The notes: a model not told the origin generated them from the sequence alone. Counted from the stretch's first letter, positions 1 to 9,537 are shown. The stretch is 64,000 nt of DNA from Flavobacteriales bacterium (GCA_021739695.1 JAIPBM010000008.1:101013-165012); one strand, 5' to 3'. Translations and numbers: made by a program.

Positions 1-1
1 T

Positions 2-895
2 GATTATAGAGTAGGTTTCTTCTTACCAAGTGAAGTAACAACAACATTGGCGGTTTTGAGAGGTGCACATGACATCAATGCATGTGTCCGATTCCTTAAA
101 AAATCGGCTGCAGAGGATGGAAATCCTTACGGAATTGACTGTGAAAGAATTGTTGTAGGTGGAATTTCAGCCGGAGCCATCGCTGCCATTCATTCTGCAT
201 ATCTAGATAAGTTGACAGAAGTCCCTTCTTATATGGTAAACGACACAGCAGGACTAGGCGGTGTTGAAGGACATAGCGGAACTCCTGATTACAATAGCAC
301 ATCAGTTGGTGTACTAAGTTTCAGCGGAGCCATCGGTGACACTTCATGGATTGAAGCTGGAGATGCTGCCATAGTAAGTGTTCACGAAGAATTGGACAAT
401 GTGGTTCCTTACCTGACTCAAGAAGTTTCTGTATCGGGATTCCCTACAGGATTGATCGCTTCCGGTAGTGCTCACGTTCACCTAAGAGCTGATAATGTTG
501 GCGTTCCAAACGACCTAAAAACATACTTGGGCGTTCAGGACCATGTTGGTTATCTAAGTCCTATTGACCAATCTGCTTTGGATTTTGCCATGTCCTTCAT
601 CGGTGACCTAGTTTGCGGTCAAAGCACAAACAGCTGCGAAAAATTGGCATCTGGAATTGCTGATGTAGAACGAAATGCGATCTCTGTCTATCCAAACCCA
701 ACCAAAGATCAGATCAACTTCAGTACGGAAGAGCAAGGAACAGTGGAGGTGATTGACGCTACAGGAAGAACCGTTCTCAATGCAACTTCAGTCGTAGGAC
801 AGAACAGATTGAATGTGAGTTCCCTACCTGCAGGCGTTTACACGCTGCGAACGATTGGAAAGCAAATCGGCACAGCTCATTTCATCAAAGAATAA
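2..895 (+). CDS. Secreted alpha/beta hydrolase with T9SS sorting domain (5' partial)
   Basis: The reading frame is open from base 2, so the N-terminus lies outside the window. A nucleophile elbow G-I-S-A-G sits in GGISAGA about 50 residues into the visible part. An Asp in LDNVVPY and a His in AHVHL follow in the order expected for a Ser-Asp-His triad, so this is probably an esterase/lipase-type enzyme. The last ~75 residues begin with VYPNPT and end with a GVYTLRT strand pattern, which is a type A sorting domain used by the type IX secretion system in Bacteroidota. The product is therefore probably exported across the outer membrane and anchored or released. Substrate is unknown. Confidence 0.85.
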   Translation, partial: DYRVGFFLPSEVTTTLAVLRGAHDINACVRFLKKSAAEDGNPYGIDCERIVVGGISAGAIAAIHSAYLDKLTEVPSYMVNDTAGLGGVEGHSGTPDYNSTSVGVLSFSGAIGDTSWIEAGDAAIVSVHEELDNVVPYLTQEVSVSGFPTGLIASGSAHVHLRADNVGVPNDLKTYLGVQDHVGYLSPIDQSALDFAMSFIGDLVCGQSTNSCEKLASGIADVERNAISVYPNPTKDQINFSTEEQGTVEVIDATGRTVLNATSVVGQNRLNVSSLPAGVYTLRTIGKQIGTAHFIKE

Positions 896-915
896 TTATT
901 CAATTAGCGCTTGAG

Positions 916-952
916 AAAGCCTCGGGAATCGAAAGACTCCCGAGGCTTTTTC
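916..952 (+). terminator. Rho-independent terminator after the hydrolase
   Basis: A perfect 12-bp stem (AAAGCCTCGGGA paired with TCCCGAGGCTTT) closes a 10-nt loop and runs into a T-rich tail, 20 bases after the hydrolase stop codon. Confidence 0.9.
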
Positions 953-1107
953 GTTTTCGTGCAATAAACAAGAAGAATTGCGTTTCTGCTGAACAAACCC
1001 TTGCATGATGGGGTTTTATTACAACACCGATGGGTTGAAGTGATACGCAAATGCTGGTCGTTTTTGCTTGGTTTATTGGTTGATCGAGTTATCATGGACC
1101 ATCGGAT
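953..1107. other. Gene-free stretch between two terminators
   Basis: This is part of a 339-bp gap (896-1234). No convincing coding frame is visible; the only start-stop pair is a 12-codon one near 1006. Another terminator follows at 1108, so a short untranslated RNA is possible, but there is no direct evidence for one. Confidence 0.3.
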
Positions 1108-1146
1108 GGGGCCTCGGAATCGTCAGATTTCGAGGCCTTCTTTTTA
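1108..1146 (+). terminator. Second terminator-like hairpin in the same gap
   Basis: GGCCTCGGAATC pairs with GATTTCGAGGCC (11 of 12 positions) around a 4-nt loop and is followed by TTCTTTTT. No recognised gene lies between it and the terminator at 916. Confidence 0.75.
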
Positions 1147-1180
1147 ACGAAACCCTGTTAACAAGTGAACGAAGAACTGC

Positions 1181-1211
1181 TTTGATCCCCGTTAACCTGA
1201 ACATAACTTTG
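1181..1211 (+). promoter_or_regulatory. Bacteroidota-type promoter
   Basis: TTTG at 1181-1184, a 19-nt spacer, and TAACTTTG at 1204-1211 match the -33/-7 consensus of the Bacteroidota primary sigma factor exactly. Transcription would begin about 15-20 nt before the start codon at 1235. Confidence 0.8.
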
Positions 1212-1234
1212 CTTAAACCAACAGTTACATATCA

Positions 1235-1786
1235 ATGGCCTTAGGCATCACCTCCATTTTTAAGAAGAAGGTATCAGAAGAAAAGGTAGCCGAACTGTTC
1301 GTCAATATCATTTTCAACGCTGTAGATTCCAGTTTTGCCGAAGTGGCCGATCTGTTGAACAATGATGTGAACCTGATTTCGCGAGCCCTTGTAAACCCAG
1401 AGAATCAGGATGATTTCCTGATGATTGTTGTTGCTGGGAATTTTGACCTCTTGGAAGATTATTTCCACGAAGGTCAGGAAGACAGAATCCGTCAACTGAC
1501 CATTGAGAAACTTTCGAGTGTATATGGCGTGGACACCGTAACCATGCGTTCTGCCATCAACAACACCATTGCATTGTTCAAGAAGATCAATTATCCATCA
1601 AAGAATACGCACTATGCCATGAGCCGTGCGGTTTTTCACAAGTACAAACTGAACGATTTCCAAAAGGATTATTTCAAAAACCTGAATGCTCCTGACCCGA
1701 TTCTACTCAAGAATATTGATGAGATCATGGAACAATTCATCATCAAGTGGGATACGTTTACAGAGAAGTACCGGATTACAGATTGA
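1235..1786 (+). CDS. Conserved hypothetical protein, soluble, mostly helical
   Basis: This 183-residue protein has no signal peptide or membrane segment. Its N-terminus contains a lysine cluster (FKKKVSEEK), and the rest alternates acidic and hydrophobic residues as expected for an all-helical cytoplasmic protein. I do not recognise a named family. A consensus promoter lies directly upstream, so it is probably a monocistronic gene. Its last 11 bases overlap the convergent L-2-hydroxyglutarate oxidase gene, so transcription from the two sides meets here. Confidence 0.75.
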   Translation: MALGITSIFKKKVSEEKVAELFVNIIFNAVDSSFAEVADLLNNDVNLISRALVNPENQDDFLMIVVAGNFDLLEDYFHEGQEDRIRQLTIEKLSSVYGVDTVTMRSAINNTIALFKKINYPSKNTHYAMSRAVFHKYKLNDFQKDYFKNLNAPDPILLKNIDEIMEQFIIKWDTFTEKYRITD

Positions 1787-3014
1787 TCTTATCCTTTAGC
1801 GCAAAACGCTCCTCTGCCATTTCCCTTATTTGATTGCCAATAGCCAAACTGGCCGTAGCCGCTGGACTTGGTGCATTTAATACATGTAAGGAATTCCCTT
1901 TCTGCTCAATTCTAAAATCATCGATGGTTTCGCCATCAAGACCAAGTGCCATTGCCCTCACTCCTGCTCTTCCTGGCTGAAGGTCATCCATCGTCAGATC
2001 AGGAATCAAGCGTTGAAGCGTTTTCAGGAACAATCGTTTCGAGAAAGCTCTTCTGTATTCATTGTAAGCGAATCCAAAATGATTGAAGAGCAGACTCCAA
2101 GTTCCTTTGAATGAAAGCGCCTCGACCGTATCGCGCAGACTGAAGTCCAGTTTACCGTATCCTTCGCGTTTGAAAGTGAACACGGCATTCGGACCGCACT
2201 CTACACTTCCGTCTGTCATACGCGTAAAGTGAACTCCCAAGAAAGGAAACTCCGGGTTTGGAACGGGATAAATGAGATTCCGCACTTTATACTTGGCAGC
2301 ATCAGTCAATTCGTAGTAATCGCCACGGAAACCAACAATAGACATGTCGAGTTTCACGCCATCCTTCTTGGCCAATCTATCTGATTGCAATCCGCCACAG
2401 AAAACCATGTACATGGCCTTGTAATTCGCCTTATCCGTTCGAATTTTCTTTACTCCTTCTTCTTCAACATAGGAAAGGACTTCCTCACCAAAAATGACCT
2501 TGCTTGCTGAGTTCAACGACTCCGTTATCTCCAACATTTTGGCTGTTGCGCCCACAAAATCGATGATACCCGTGTAAGGCACCCAAATGCCTTTGATGCC
2601 CGTGCAATGCGGCTCAATTTCTTTGATCTCATCCGCATTGATCCAGCGATTGTCGGTCAGTCCATTGGCAATGCCATTATTGAAAACCTTTTCCATATGT
2701 GGGAACTCGCTTTCGTCCGTTGCCACAATGATCTTTCCGCAGACATCATGCTTTATCCCATGTTCTCTGGCAAAGGCAATGAGTTGGTCTTTACCCTTCA
2801 CGCAATTCTTAGCCTTATAAGAACCTGGTTTGTAATAAATCCCCGAATGGATAACACCTGAATTATGTCCCGTTTGATGCGGTGCTGGACGATTTTCCTT
2901 CTCAATCAGAAGAATTTTCAGATCAGGATACGCCTGCTGAAAACTGTAGGCGGTAGCCGCTCCTACAATTCCTCCACCAACGATGCAGAGGTCGAATATT
3001 TTATCTTGAGACAT
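1776..3014 (-). CDS. lhgO: L-2-hydroxyglutarate oxidase
   Basis: This FAD-dependent oxidoreductase of the DAO family oxidises L-2-hydroxyglutarate to 2-oxoglutarate, a metabolite-repair reaction that passes electrons to the respiratory chain. The N-terminal dinucleotide-binding motif GGGIVGAA is at residues 13-20. It is followed by the family signature HNSGVIHSGIYY near residue 50. The C-terminus has the PGRAGVRA and PSPAATASLAIG segments that close the FAD site. The length of 412 residues is normal for LhgO. It has no signal peptide. The 3' end overlaps the convergent upstream gene by 11 bp. Confidence 0.93.
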   Translation of the reverse strand: MSQDKIFDLCIVGGGIVGAATAYSFQQAYPDLKILLIEKENRPAPHQTGHNSGVIHSGIYYKPGSYKAKNCVKGKDQLIAFAREHGIKHDVCGKIIVATDESEFPHMEKVFNNGIANGLTDNRWINADEIKEIEPHCTGIKGIWVPYTGIIDFVGATAKMLEITESLNSASKVIFGEEVLSYVEEEGVKKIRTDKANYKAMYMVFCGGLQSDRLAKKDGVKLDMSIVGFRGDYYELTDAAKYKVRNLIYPVPNPEFPFLGVHFTRMTDGSVECGPNAVFTFKREGYGKLDFSLRDTVEALSFKGTWSLLFNHFGFAYNEYRRAFSKRLFLKTLQRLIPDLTMDDLQPGRAGVRAMALGLDGETIDDFRIEQKGNSLHVLNAPSPAATASLAIGNQIREMAEERFALKDKINL

Positions 3015-3064
3015 GGTTCGCGAATTTACATCTTCCGCAACTAGAGGCGCAAAACATTGCGCTT

Positions 3065-4225
3065 CTACGGAAACACCACATGGAAGAAATGCGCCATTCC
3101 AAGTCCGAGGTAGTTGGCAATGGCATAACCGACCAGACCTGTAGTTAAACCGCTCACCACAATATCTTTGTTCTTGAGCACACTTGCCACTGGGCCGATA
3201 AAGGCCGGACCAAAGATTCCAGCAACCGAGGTTATCAATGTAGTATCGGCATCAATCCTAAATATCCACGAAAGAAGAAAATGTACACTAAGTGTTCCAA
3301 CAAAAACGCACGACACATAGAACAATACTTCTGGGCTTGCTTCCAACATTTTTTGAACGTTGGAAATGGATCCTATTCCCATGCAGAAAATGAGTAGGAA
3401 ATATTCTCCGAATTCGTAGGTACGCGGGAGGAAGCGCACTTTCTTTATAAATGAAGCTCCGATACTTAATGTCGTAACTGCAAGAATGACGGATGGCGCA
3501 GTAATCTTTCCATCAATCAATATGGAGAAACCAATGCTTGCAACAACAATTGCCACGGAGATTCCAAACGCAGAAAGCAACGATAATCCGACTTTCGTGT
3601 TCGACACCATTTGTTGTAAGCGTTGATAATGAAAGGTTTCATCCCTATCGTCAGCTTCACGCGGAACAAAGGATGGCAAGAATTTGAGAGCCAATTTCTG
3701 CGCCACCGATAGCAGCAACATCAGATACAATGCGCTCAGCATCAGATCACAGGCATTCAGCACAATGAAAACCTCATTCGAAATACCAAGCGCTGTACCA
3801 ATAGCGGCCAAGTTGGGCGTTCCGCCTGTGTATACTCCAACCATCATTCCTGACAATTTCCATACATCATCGACACCCATTTCGCGCAAATGGAAAAATG
3901 CTGAAACACAGAAAGAAGAAACCAACACTGCGACTACCGCCAAGGCAAAAGATTTCGCGGTCTGCTTCGCGTATTTGAGCCACGCCATAAAACGGGTGGA
4001 CAGCAACATCAGCGAAATGGCCAATGGCACGCAGCCTTCAGCCACATCCTGACTCAATTTCATGTTCACCGGAGAATCCGGCACATTCCCCATTATCAAT
4101 CCGAGAGCATAGCAAAGAATGACCGGGCCGACCATTCCAGCGAGTTTATTCCGTTTCACCACCTCAATGACGAGGACAGGAAACGCAAGCATGACCAATA
4201 TCTGTATGATGGACGGTAAATGCAC
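3065..4225 (-). CDS. DUF819 family integral membrane protein (YjcL-like)
   Basis: The 386-residue protein is hydrophobic throughout, with about ten or eleven predicted membrane helices. It matches the DUF819 family (Bacillus YjcL) in length and in features such as GGTPNLAAIGTALG and GPVASVLKNKDIVVSG. Those glycine-rich segments resemble discontinuous helices of sodium-coupled transporters, but the substrate is not known. It lies 50 bp upstream of lhgO on the same strand, so a transport role for a carboxylate is conceivable but not shown. Confidence 0.82.
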   Translation of the reverse strand: MHLPSIIQILVMLAFPVLVIEVVKRNKLAGMVGPVILCYALGLIMGNVPDSPVNMKLSQDVAEGCVPLAISLMLLSTRFMAWLKYAKQTAKSFALAVVAVLVSSFCVSAFFHLREMGVDDVWKLSGMMVGVYTGGTPNLAAIGTALGISNEVFIVLNACDLMLSALYLMLLLSVAQKLALKFLPSFVPREADDRDETFHYQRLQQMVSNTKVGLSLLSAFGISVAIVVASIGFSILIDGKITAPSVILAVTTLSIGASFIKKVRFLPRTYEFGEYFLLIFCMGIGSISNVQKMLEASPEVLFYVSCVFVGTLSVHFLLSWIFRIDADTTLITSVAGIFGPAFIGPVASVLKNKDIVVSGLTTGLVGYAIANYLGLGMAHFFHVVFP

Positions 4226-4332
4226 AATCGAATTTAGTCAAGCAACTTCAAGAAGCAACTTTCTGCCCATCGAATTATTAATAGTCAGAACAATCTTGAT
4301 TATGCTTTCTTTGAAGCAATATTAGCACTCAA

Positions 4333-5364
4333 ATGAATATTAACGCTTGGATCAAATCGGCTTTTTGGAAAATAGAAGATGTCGGAGTCGAAGTGCTTCA
4401 TCGCATTGAGATCAAACCATTCGAACATTTTCCAACTGAATTTACTGATGAGCGCGTAAACGTTGCGGTGAAATATCATAATGAGAAATGGTTTCACAAT
4501 GAGATCATAGTGAAAGCGAAAAACGCTTTGGTGGAACCACAATACGGCTATGCGATAGATGGCTTGGACACAATTATTGGAACCAGTATCCGAACTAGAA
4601 GTAATTTACCTTCCCCTATTCCAACGCTGAAAGCGAAATTGCTTGGCAGCAAGAGAAGTCTTGATCGGGCAATCCTTTTTGATGGAAGTATGGGCATCAA
4701 CTATTTCCATTTTCTGTCGGACGTACTGCACAAGGTCTATTTGCTTGAAGCTTTCATGGAAATGGACTGTCCATTATTGGTGGGAAGACAGGTTTTTTCG
4801 AAGCCATTCTTTCAGTTTTTCATCACGCAGACCGAGCTTTCAAAACTGAATTGGCAGCCAATTGACTTGCCCGTTCAGGTGGAGGAACTTTTCATTGCAA
4901 GGCCGATGCCTTATGGAAAGGAGCATTGGCTTCGGACGAAGCAACTATTCATAAAGCAAGACGCTACCATCGGATCCAGAAAGGCAGTTTTCGTCAATCG
5001 AACTGGTACTCGCCATATCACGAACTGGAGCGCTGTCGAAAAGATTTTAAACGAACATTCAATAGAAATCGTTGATCCTGGGAACCTGGATGTAAAGCAA
5101 CAGGCTGAATTGTTCAATTCTGCGAGTCATGTTATAGGCATTCATGGCGCTGGAATGACCAACCTCGCTTTCTGCAACCATTCAAAAGTGAAAGTGCTCG
5201 AATTGTGCTCCAACAACCGAATTGGAACACAATATTATTGGCTCTGTCAGGCTTTGGGAATTGACTGGGACATGATGCTTGGAGGTACTGCGGAAGCGGA
5301 TCAGTCGTTTGAACTGAATCCTACGGCTTTCGAAGAAAGACTGAAGATTTTTCTCGCTAATTGA
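4333..5364 (+). CDS. Glycosyltransferase family 61 (DUF563) protein
   Basis: The 343-residue protein carries the family signature in the C-terminal half: [15 protein letters not shown] at about residue 217, then [16 protein letters not shown], where HGAGMTN is the conserved GT61 block. The middle section ([19 protein letters not shown]) is also typical. GT61 enzymes transfer sugars such as xylose or GlcNAc onto glycans; in bacteria they usually act on surface polysaccharide or glycoproteins. No signal peptide is seen. No other glycan genes adjoin it. Its last 8 bases overlap the convergent hemE. Confidence 0.85.
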   Translation: MNINAWIKSAFWKIEDVGVEVLHRIEIKPFEHFPTEFTDERVNVAVKYHNEKWFHNEIIVKAKNALVEPQYGYAIDGLDTIIGTSIRTRSNLPSPIPTLKAKLLGSKRSLDRAILFDGSMGINYFHFLSDVLHKVYLLEAFMEMDCPLLVGRQVFSKPFFQFFITQTELSKLNWQPIDLPVQVEELFIARPMPYGKEHWLRTKQLFIKQDATIGSRKAVFVNRTGTRHITNWSAVEKILNEHSIEIVDPGNLDVKQQAELFNSASHVIGIHGAGMTNLAFCNHSKVKVLELCSNNRIGTQYYWLCQALGIDWDMMLGGTAEADQSFELNPTAFEERLKIFLAN

Positions 5365-6382
5365 ATCGGAACCCCTTCACCGTATCCACAAACAATTTCA
5401 CCTTCTGTGGATCGATGTCTGGGTAAACTCCGTGGCCAAGATTGGCAATGTGTCGGTTGGGGCCAAATGCCTGAAGCATTTCTTTGGTCTTGGATACAAT
5501 GACCTCATCTTCTGAATAAAGAACACACGGGTCGATATTTCCTTGCAACGTTTTGCTGGAACCGACCAACGCACGACTTTCGGCTATATCCATGTTCCAA
5601 TCAAGACCGATTGTTTGGCAATTAAGCTCACCTAATTCCTTTCGGACAAAATAAGCCCCTTTGGCAAATACGGTAACGGGAACTTCATTGACCGCGTCAC
5701 AGATTCTGGCAATGTATGGCAATGCAAATTCCCTGTATTGTTCTGGGCTAAGAATACCGGCCCAGCTATCGAAAATTTGAACGATGTCCGCACCAGCTTC
5801 TATTTGTCCTTTCAGGTAATTGATGGTGCTAAGCGTGATCTTCTCCAAAAGCTTGTGAGCAAGAACAGGTTCTGTGTAAAGGAATTTCTTGGCATCTGAG
5901 AAGGTCTTGGAACCTCCACCTTCAATCATATAACTGAAAATGGTCCATGGCGCACCAGCGAAACCGATCAATGGAACTCGACCATTCAGTTCTTTTTTGG
6001 TCATGGCAATGGCATCAATCGTATAACGAACGCCATCAGCCTCAGCAACAATCATTCGTTCTACATCGGCTGCAGTTCTGATCGTATTCTCGAACCAAGG
6101 TCCACGCTTCTCTACCATTTGATATGGCAATCCCATTGCTTCGGGAATGACAAGAATATCTGAGAAAATGATGGCCGCATCCACACCAAGATGATCAACA
6201 GGTTGGATGGTCACTTCGCAGGCGAATTCAGGTGTTTCGACCAACTCTTTGAAGCCGCCCATTTTAGCACGGACTTCCCTGTACTCAGGAAGGATTCTAC
6301 CCGCTTGACGCATCAGCCAAACTGGCGTTCGTTCTACTTTTTCTCCTCGCGCTGCGCGCAGTAAAAGGTCATTTTTCAGCAT
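5357..6382 (-). CDS. hemE: Uroporphyrinogen decarboxylase
   Basis: HemE removes four acetate carboxyl groups from uroporphyrinogen III to give coproporphyrinogen III in haem synthesis, in the cytoplasm. The start [14 protein letters not shown] and the signature [17 protein letters not shown] near residue 20 are diagnostic. The invariant Asp lies in [12 protein letters not shown], and [16 protein letters not shown] follows. The length of 341 residues is standard. The gene stands alone, without other hem genes. It overlaps the convergent GT61 gene by 8 bp. Confidence 0.97.
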   Translation of the reverse strand: MLKNDLLLRAARGEKVERTPVWLMRQAGRILPEYREVRAKMGGFKELVETPEFACEVTIQPVDHLGVDAAIIFSDILVIPEAMGLPYQMVEKRGPWFENTIRTAADVERMIVAEADGVRYTIDAIAMTKKELNGRVPLIGFAGAPWTIFSYMIEGGGSKTFSDAKKFLYTEPVLAHKLLEKITLSTINYLKGQIEAGADIVQIFDSWAGILSPEQYREFALPYIARICDAVNEVPVTVFAKGAYFVRKELGELNCQTIGLDWNMDIAESRALVGSSKTLQGNIDPCVLYSEDEVIVSKTKEMLQAFGPNRHIANLGHGVYPDIDPQKVKLFVDTVKGFRFN

Positions 6383-6440
6383 GCGGCAAAGGTAAACTCA
6401 TAAAAGCACGAAAAAAGTAAAATCGAAATCCGAAATCGTT

Positions 6441-7571
6441 TCAGGAAAGTACAACCATCGAAGACGGAATATCTTCTCTTCCTAAAGCGCGCAGCATTTT
6501 TCCGTGGCCGAGAACCGCTTCGGTAAAGGTTGGAATGCAATGGTAAGGCACTCCGAATTCTTCTGCTGTCTGCCTCACAATCGGGGCCAAATTAGGATAA
6601 TGAACATGGCTCACCTTCGGAAAAAGGTGATGCACGACTTGAAAATTCAAACCACCAACAAACCATGTGACGAGCTTATTGTTTGGAGCAAAATCTGTGG
6701 TGGTGCGAAGCTGATGAACCGCCCATTCGTCCTTCATTTTTCCTTCATCGTTCGGTTTCGTGAACTCACAGATTTCCATGATGTGTGCTGATTGAAACAC
6801 CATTCCAAGGATCAATCCGCCAATGAAATGCATCATGAAGAAACAGCCCAAGGTTCCGTACCAAGGAAGTGGTAAAATGTAAATCGGCAAGGCCAGCGTA
6901 ACGAAAAGGTAAGCTGCTTTTATTAGAATGATGCGTAAGGTGATCAGCCCAAAACCAGTATCGTAATTATTCGTCATGCCCGAATTCTTGTAATCAACCA
7001 GCTGCTTAAAGTCTTTCATAAAAATCCAGCTAACCGTCATCAATCCGTAGAAGAACCAACCATAAATGTGCTGATAGCGATGAACCGCTCTGCGCTTGGC
7101 AAAAGGCGAAAATCGTAACATAGGAAAGGTCACGGTATCAGCATCCAAACCATCAATATTGGTATAGGTATGATGAAGGATATTGTGCTGGATCTTCCAG
7201 TTTTCGGCACTACCACCGATCATATTCAGGAAATAGCCAACGAACTTATTGACCAATTCATTCTCCGAATAGGAACCATGATTTGCATCATGCATCACCG
7301 ACATTCCAATGCCCGAAATGGCCACGCCCATAACCATCCACGAAAGAACGATTGCCATTGTAGAAGTGGTGATTCCAGCCAGCATTAAGGCCAATGGAAC
7401 GACATAGGCAGAAACGATGACCACCGATTTGAGGTACATACGTGCATCTGCAAACTTGGAAATATGCTTGTCTTTGAAATAGGCATCCACGCGTTGATTA
7501 AGCGTTTTTGCAAATCCATCCTTGCTTTCGCGTGGGGCGAATTTTACTCTTTGAATAAGATCTTGGGCCAT
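6441..7571 (-). CDS. Membrane fatty acid desaturase (acyl-CoA/acyl-lipid type)
   Basis: This 376-residue enzyme has the three histidine boxes of front-end/linoleoyl-CoA-type desaturases: HDANHGS near residue 114, HNILHHTYTN near 148, and FQVVHHLFP near 312 with the QxxHH form. Four or more membrane helices occur between boxes one and three. It probably inserts a double bond into membrane acyl chains using di-iron chemistry, oxygen and reduced ferredoxin or cytochrome. There is no fused cytochrome b5 domain. It lies 92 bp downstream of the sterol-desaturase-like gene on the same strand. Confidence 0.92.
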   Translation of the reverse strand: MAQDLIQRVKFAPRESKDGFAKTLNQRVDAYFKDKHISKFADARMYLKSVVIVSAYVVPLALMLAGITTSTMAIVLSWMVMGVAISGIGMSVMHDANHGSYSENELVNKFVGYFLNMIGGSAENWKIQHNILHHTYTNIDGLDADTVTFPMLRFSPFAKRRAVHRYQHIYGWFFYGLMTVSWIFMKDFKQLVDYKNSGMTNNYDTGFGLITLRIILIKAAYLFVTLALPIYILPLPWYGTLGCFFMMHFIGGLILGMVFQSAHIMEICEFTKPNDEGKMKDEWAVHQLRTTTDFAPNNKLVTWFVGGLNFQVVHHLFPKVSHVHYPNLAPIVRQTAEEFGVPYHCIPTFTEAVLGHGKMLRALGREDIPSSMVVLS

Positions 7572-7663
7572 TTAGGCAATTATGATGATGTGGGTTCGCT
7601 AAAGGTCGTTGAATTACGACAGCTTTGGCGTCAGTCGAAGACGAATTTGAAGAAATACGTCAA

Positions 7664-8485
7664 CTAAGCCAATTCGGCCTCACAAATACGCTTCTTCTGC
7701 TCGGAAGGTTTGCGATTCTGAATCTCCTCCAAAGTCGCAGTGTACTTGGCATGTGTTGTTCCCATCCACTCGTCCCACCAACGGAAATAGAGCCCATAAT
7801 TGCCATCAAAATACTTGTGATGCATATTATGATTCGTGCTCGTATTGAGCCAAAACCCGAGCTTACTCCGCGTAAGCCATTTCGGGAAGAATTCGTAACC
7901 GAGATGTCCCATCACGTTTTCCATGGTCATAACCACAAGGAAAAGCATCAGCGCGTACAAGTGCATGGGAATAATGAATGCCAAAACGATGATGATCCCA
8001 GATTCGACCATAGCTTCCAACGGATGGAACGCGAATGAAGCCCAAGGCGTTGGATTTGTGCTTTTATGATGCACCAGATGGAAGGCCTTGAAAAGCTTTG
8101 GATGATGCATCAATCGATGCGTCCAGTAGAAATAGGTGTCGTGAATCACAAGAGCAACGGGAATACTGAGCACAAACCACCAGATCGGGTAATCGGATAT
8201 GTTCGCGTAAAGCTGTGTGTGGTCTTTTATGACAAATACGAGTAGGCCTGAAAGCCCGAAGAAAACGAAGGTGAGCAAGGAATAACCAATCTCGCGCTGA
8301 TAGTCTTTACGAACTGGAAATTTGGCCTGAATCCTTCGCCATGCGATTGAATTCTTGAACCAGAAGTAGCACGGAAAGAAGACGAGCGATGCAAAAAACA
8401 GGTATCGCAATGTGACGATGACGAAAACCTTGAGCCAGATGAAAAAATATGCTTCCATGCCATGAAGGTAAAGATGTTGGCGCAT
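7664..8485 (-). CDS. Sterol desaturase / fatty acid hydroxylase family protein
   Basis: The 273-residue membrane protein has the eight-histidine pattern of the ERG3/FA-hydroxylase superfamily: HDTYFYWTHRLMHH near residue 103, HLVHH about 10 residues later, and NHNMHH near residue 212. It has four or five membrane helices. Members hydroxylate or desaturate lipids with a di-iron centre; the bacterial substrate here is unknown (sterol, hopanoid, carotenoid or fatty acid are all possible). A second ATG at 8458 could be the true start. It lies between the desaturase gene and oxyR on the same strand. Confidence 0.88.
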   Translation of the reverse strand: MRQHLYLHGMEAYFFIWLKVFVIVTLRYLFFASLVFFPCYFWFKNSIAWRRIQAKFPVRKDYQREIGYSLLTFVFFGLSGLLVFVIKDHTQLYANISDYPIWWFVLSIPVALVIHDTYFYWTHRLMHHPKLFKAFHLVHHKSTNPTPWASFAFHPLEAMVESGIIIVLAFIIPMHLYALMLFLVVMTMENVMGHLGYEFFPKWLTRSKLGFWLNTSTNHNMHHKYFDGNYGLYFRWWDEWMGTTHAKYTATLEEIQNRKPSEQKKRICEAELA

Positions 8486-8537
8486 TTAATCAGTGGAGAA
8501 TCAATCAATAGCTCATCCAATTAAACGATATGTCGGT

Positions 8538-9467
8538 TTAGAGCGCCACCACTTCGCCTTGCGCTTCCAACAAACGTGCAGGAACTGAATCTCGGATGGA
8601 GTCGGCCAAAGCATTGATCATTGCGGTTTTTACGTGCACACGATTGGTGGCGATACTCACTTCTCGAATGGGCAGATTCCCCTTGAATTCACGAAGCAAT
8701 TCTCGCTTTGCATCATCAAGGTTAATGGTTGCAAGAAATGGAAGAATCGTCATGCCACGATGATGTTCAACCAATCGTTCTAGCGTTTCTAAGGAACCGC
8801 TTTCGAATACGAAAGTGTGCGTCTCATCTTTCTGATGTGCTTTGCAAATATTGAGCACTTGAGCGCGAAGACAATGACCTTCTGAAAGAAGCCAAATGTC
8901 GTCCAGATCGAGGTCGGAAACGGCAATTTCAGCTTTTGAGAAAAGGCGATGATTTCTCCCCACGTATCCAACCATTGGCTCGTTGAAAAGCACCATTTCT
9001 TGAATACCTTTTTCCTCTATTGGAGTAACCAGAATACCCAGGTCAAGTTCATCTTTTCGGAGTTTCTCCACAATCATGTTGGTTTGGAGTTCCTGTACCA
9101 GCAGACGGATGTTCGGGAAATCACGCTCAAATAGAGGTACAAAAAGTGGCAAGAGATAGGGAGCCAAGGTTGGAATGATTCCTATCTTCAATTCGCCCGT
9201 GAGTTTTCCCTCCTGTTCTTTCACCAACTCCTTCAAACGTTCCGCTTCGCGAAGGACTGCGTAAGCCTGCGCCACGATTCTCTCGCCCAAGGGTGTTGGA
9301 ATGAGCGGCTTTTTAGATCGATCGAAAATCTTGACTCCAAGCTGTTCTTCGAGCTTTTGTACTTGCATCGTGAGCGATGGCTGTGTCACAAAACATCGCT
9401 CGGCAGCTCGCACAAAGTTGCGTTCAATATCAAGTGCGCGGATGTATTCTAATTGTTGAAGTGTCAT
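8538..9467 (-). CDS. oxyR: OxyR-type LysR regulator (hydrogen peroxide sensor)
   Basis: This 309-residue LysR protein has an N-terminal winged helix-turn-helix (AAERCFVTQPSLTMQVQKLE) and a C-terminal sensor domain. Two cysteines, Cys199 and Cys208 in GHCLRAQVLNIC, have the same numbering and 8-residue spacing as the redox pair of E. coli OxyR, which forms a disulfide on peroxide exposure. It is therefore called OxyR rather than generic LysR. It is transcribed divergently from the VOC-dps unit, and an OxyR operator starts 4 bases upstream of its ATG, indicating autoregulation. Confidence 0.95.
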   Translation of the reverse strand: MTLQQLEYIRALDIERNFVRAAERCFVTQPSLTMQVQKLEEQLGVKIFDRSKKPLIPTPLGERIVAQAYAVLREAERLKELVKEQEGKLTGELKIGIIPTLAPYLLPLFVPLFERDFPNIRLLVQELQTNMIVEKLRKDELDLGILVTPIEEKGIQEMVLFNEPMVGYVGRNHRLFSKAEIAVSDLDLDDIWLLSEGHCLRAQVLNICKAHQKDETHTFVFESGSLETLERLVEHHRGMTILPFLATINLDDAKRELLREFKGNLPIREVSIATNRVHVKTAMINALADSIRDSVPARLLEAQGEVVAL

Positions 9468-9470
9468 TAA

Positions 9471-9506
9471 ATAGTTTTAAACTATTCAAATATAGATACT
9501 ATTGAT
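9471..9506. promoter_or_regulatory. OxyR operator (two half-sites)
   Basis: Bases 9471-9485 read ATAGTTTTAAACTAT, a full match to the ATAG-n-T-nnn-A-n-CTAT element of the E. coli OxyR site. A second, partly matching element, ATAGATACTATTGAT, starts at 9492 after a 6-nt spacer. The site covers the space between the oxyR start codon and the -33 box of the VOC-dps promoter, which suits activation of dps and repression of oxyR. Confidence 0.82.
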
Positions 9507-9537
9507 TTGACTGATAATGATTGAGCTAGCACCTTTG
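9506..9537 (+). promoter_or_regulatory. Promoter of the VOC-dps unit
   Basis: TTTG at 9506-9509, a 20-nt spacer and CACCTTTG at 9530-9537 (one mismatch to TAnnTTTG) form a Bacteroidota promoter directly next to the OxyR operator. Confidence 0.65.
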
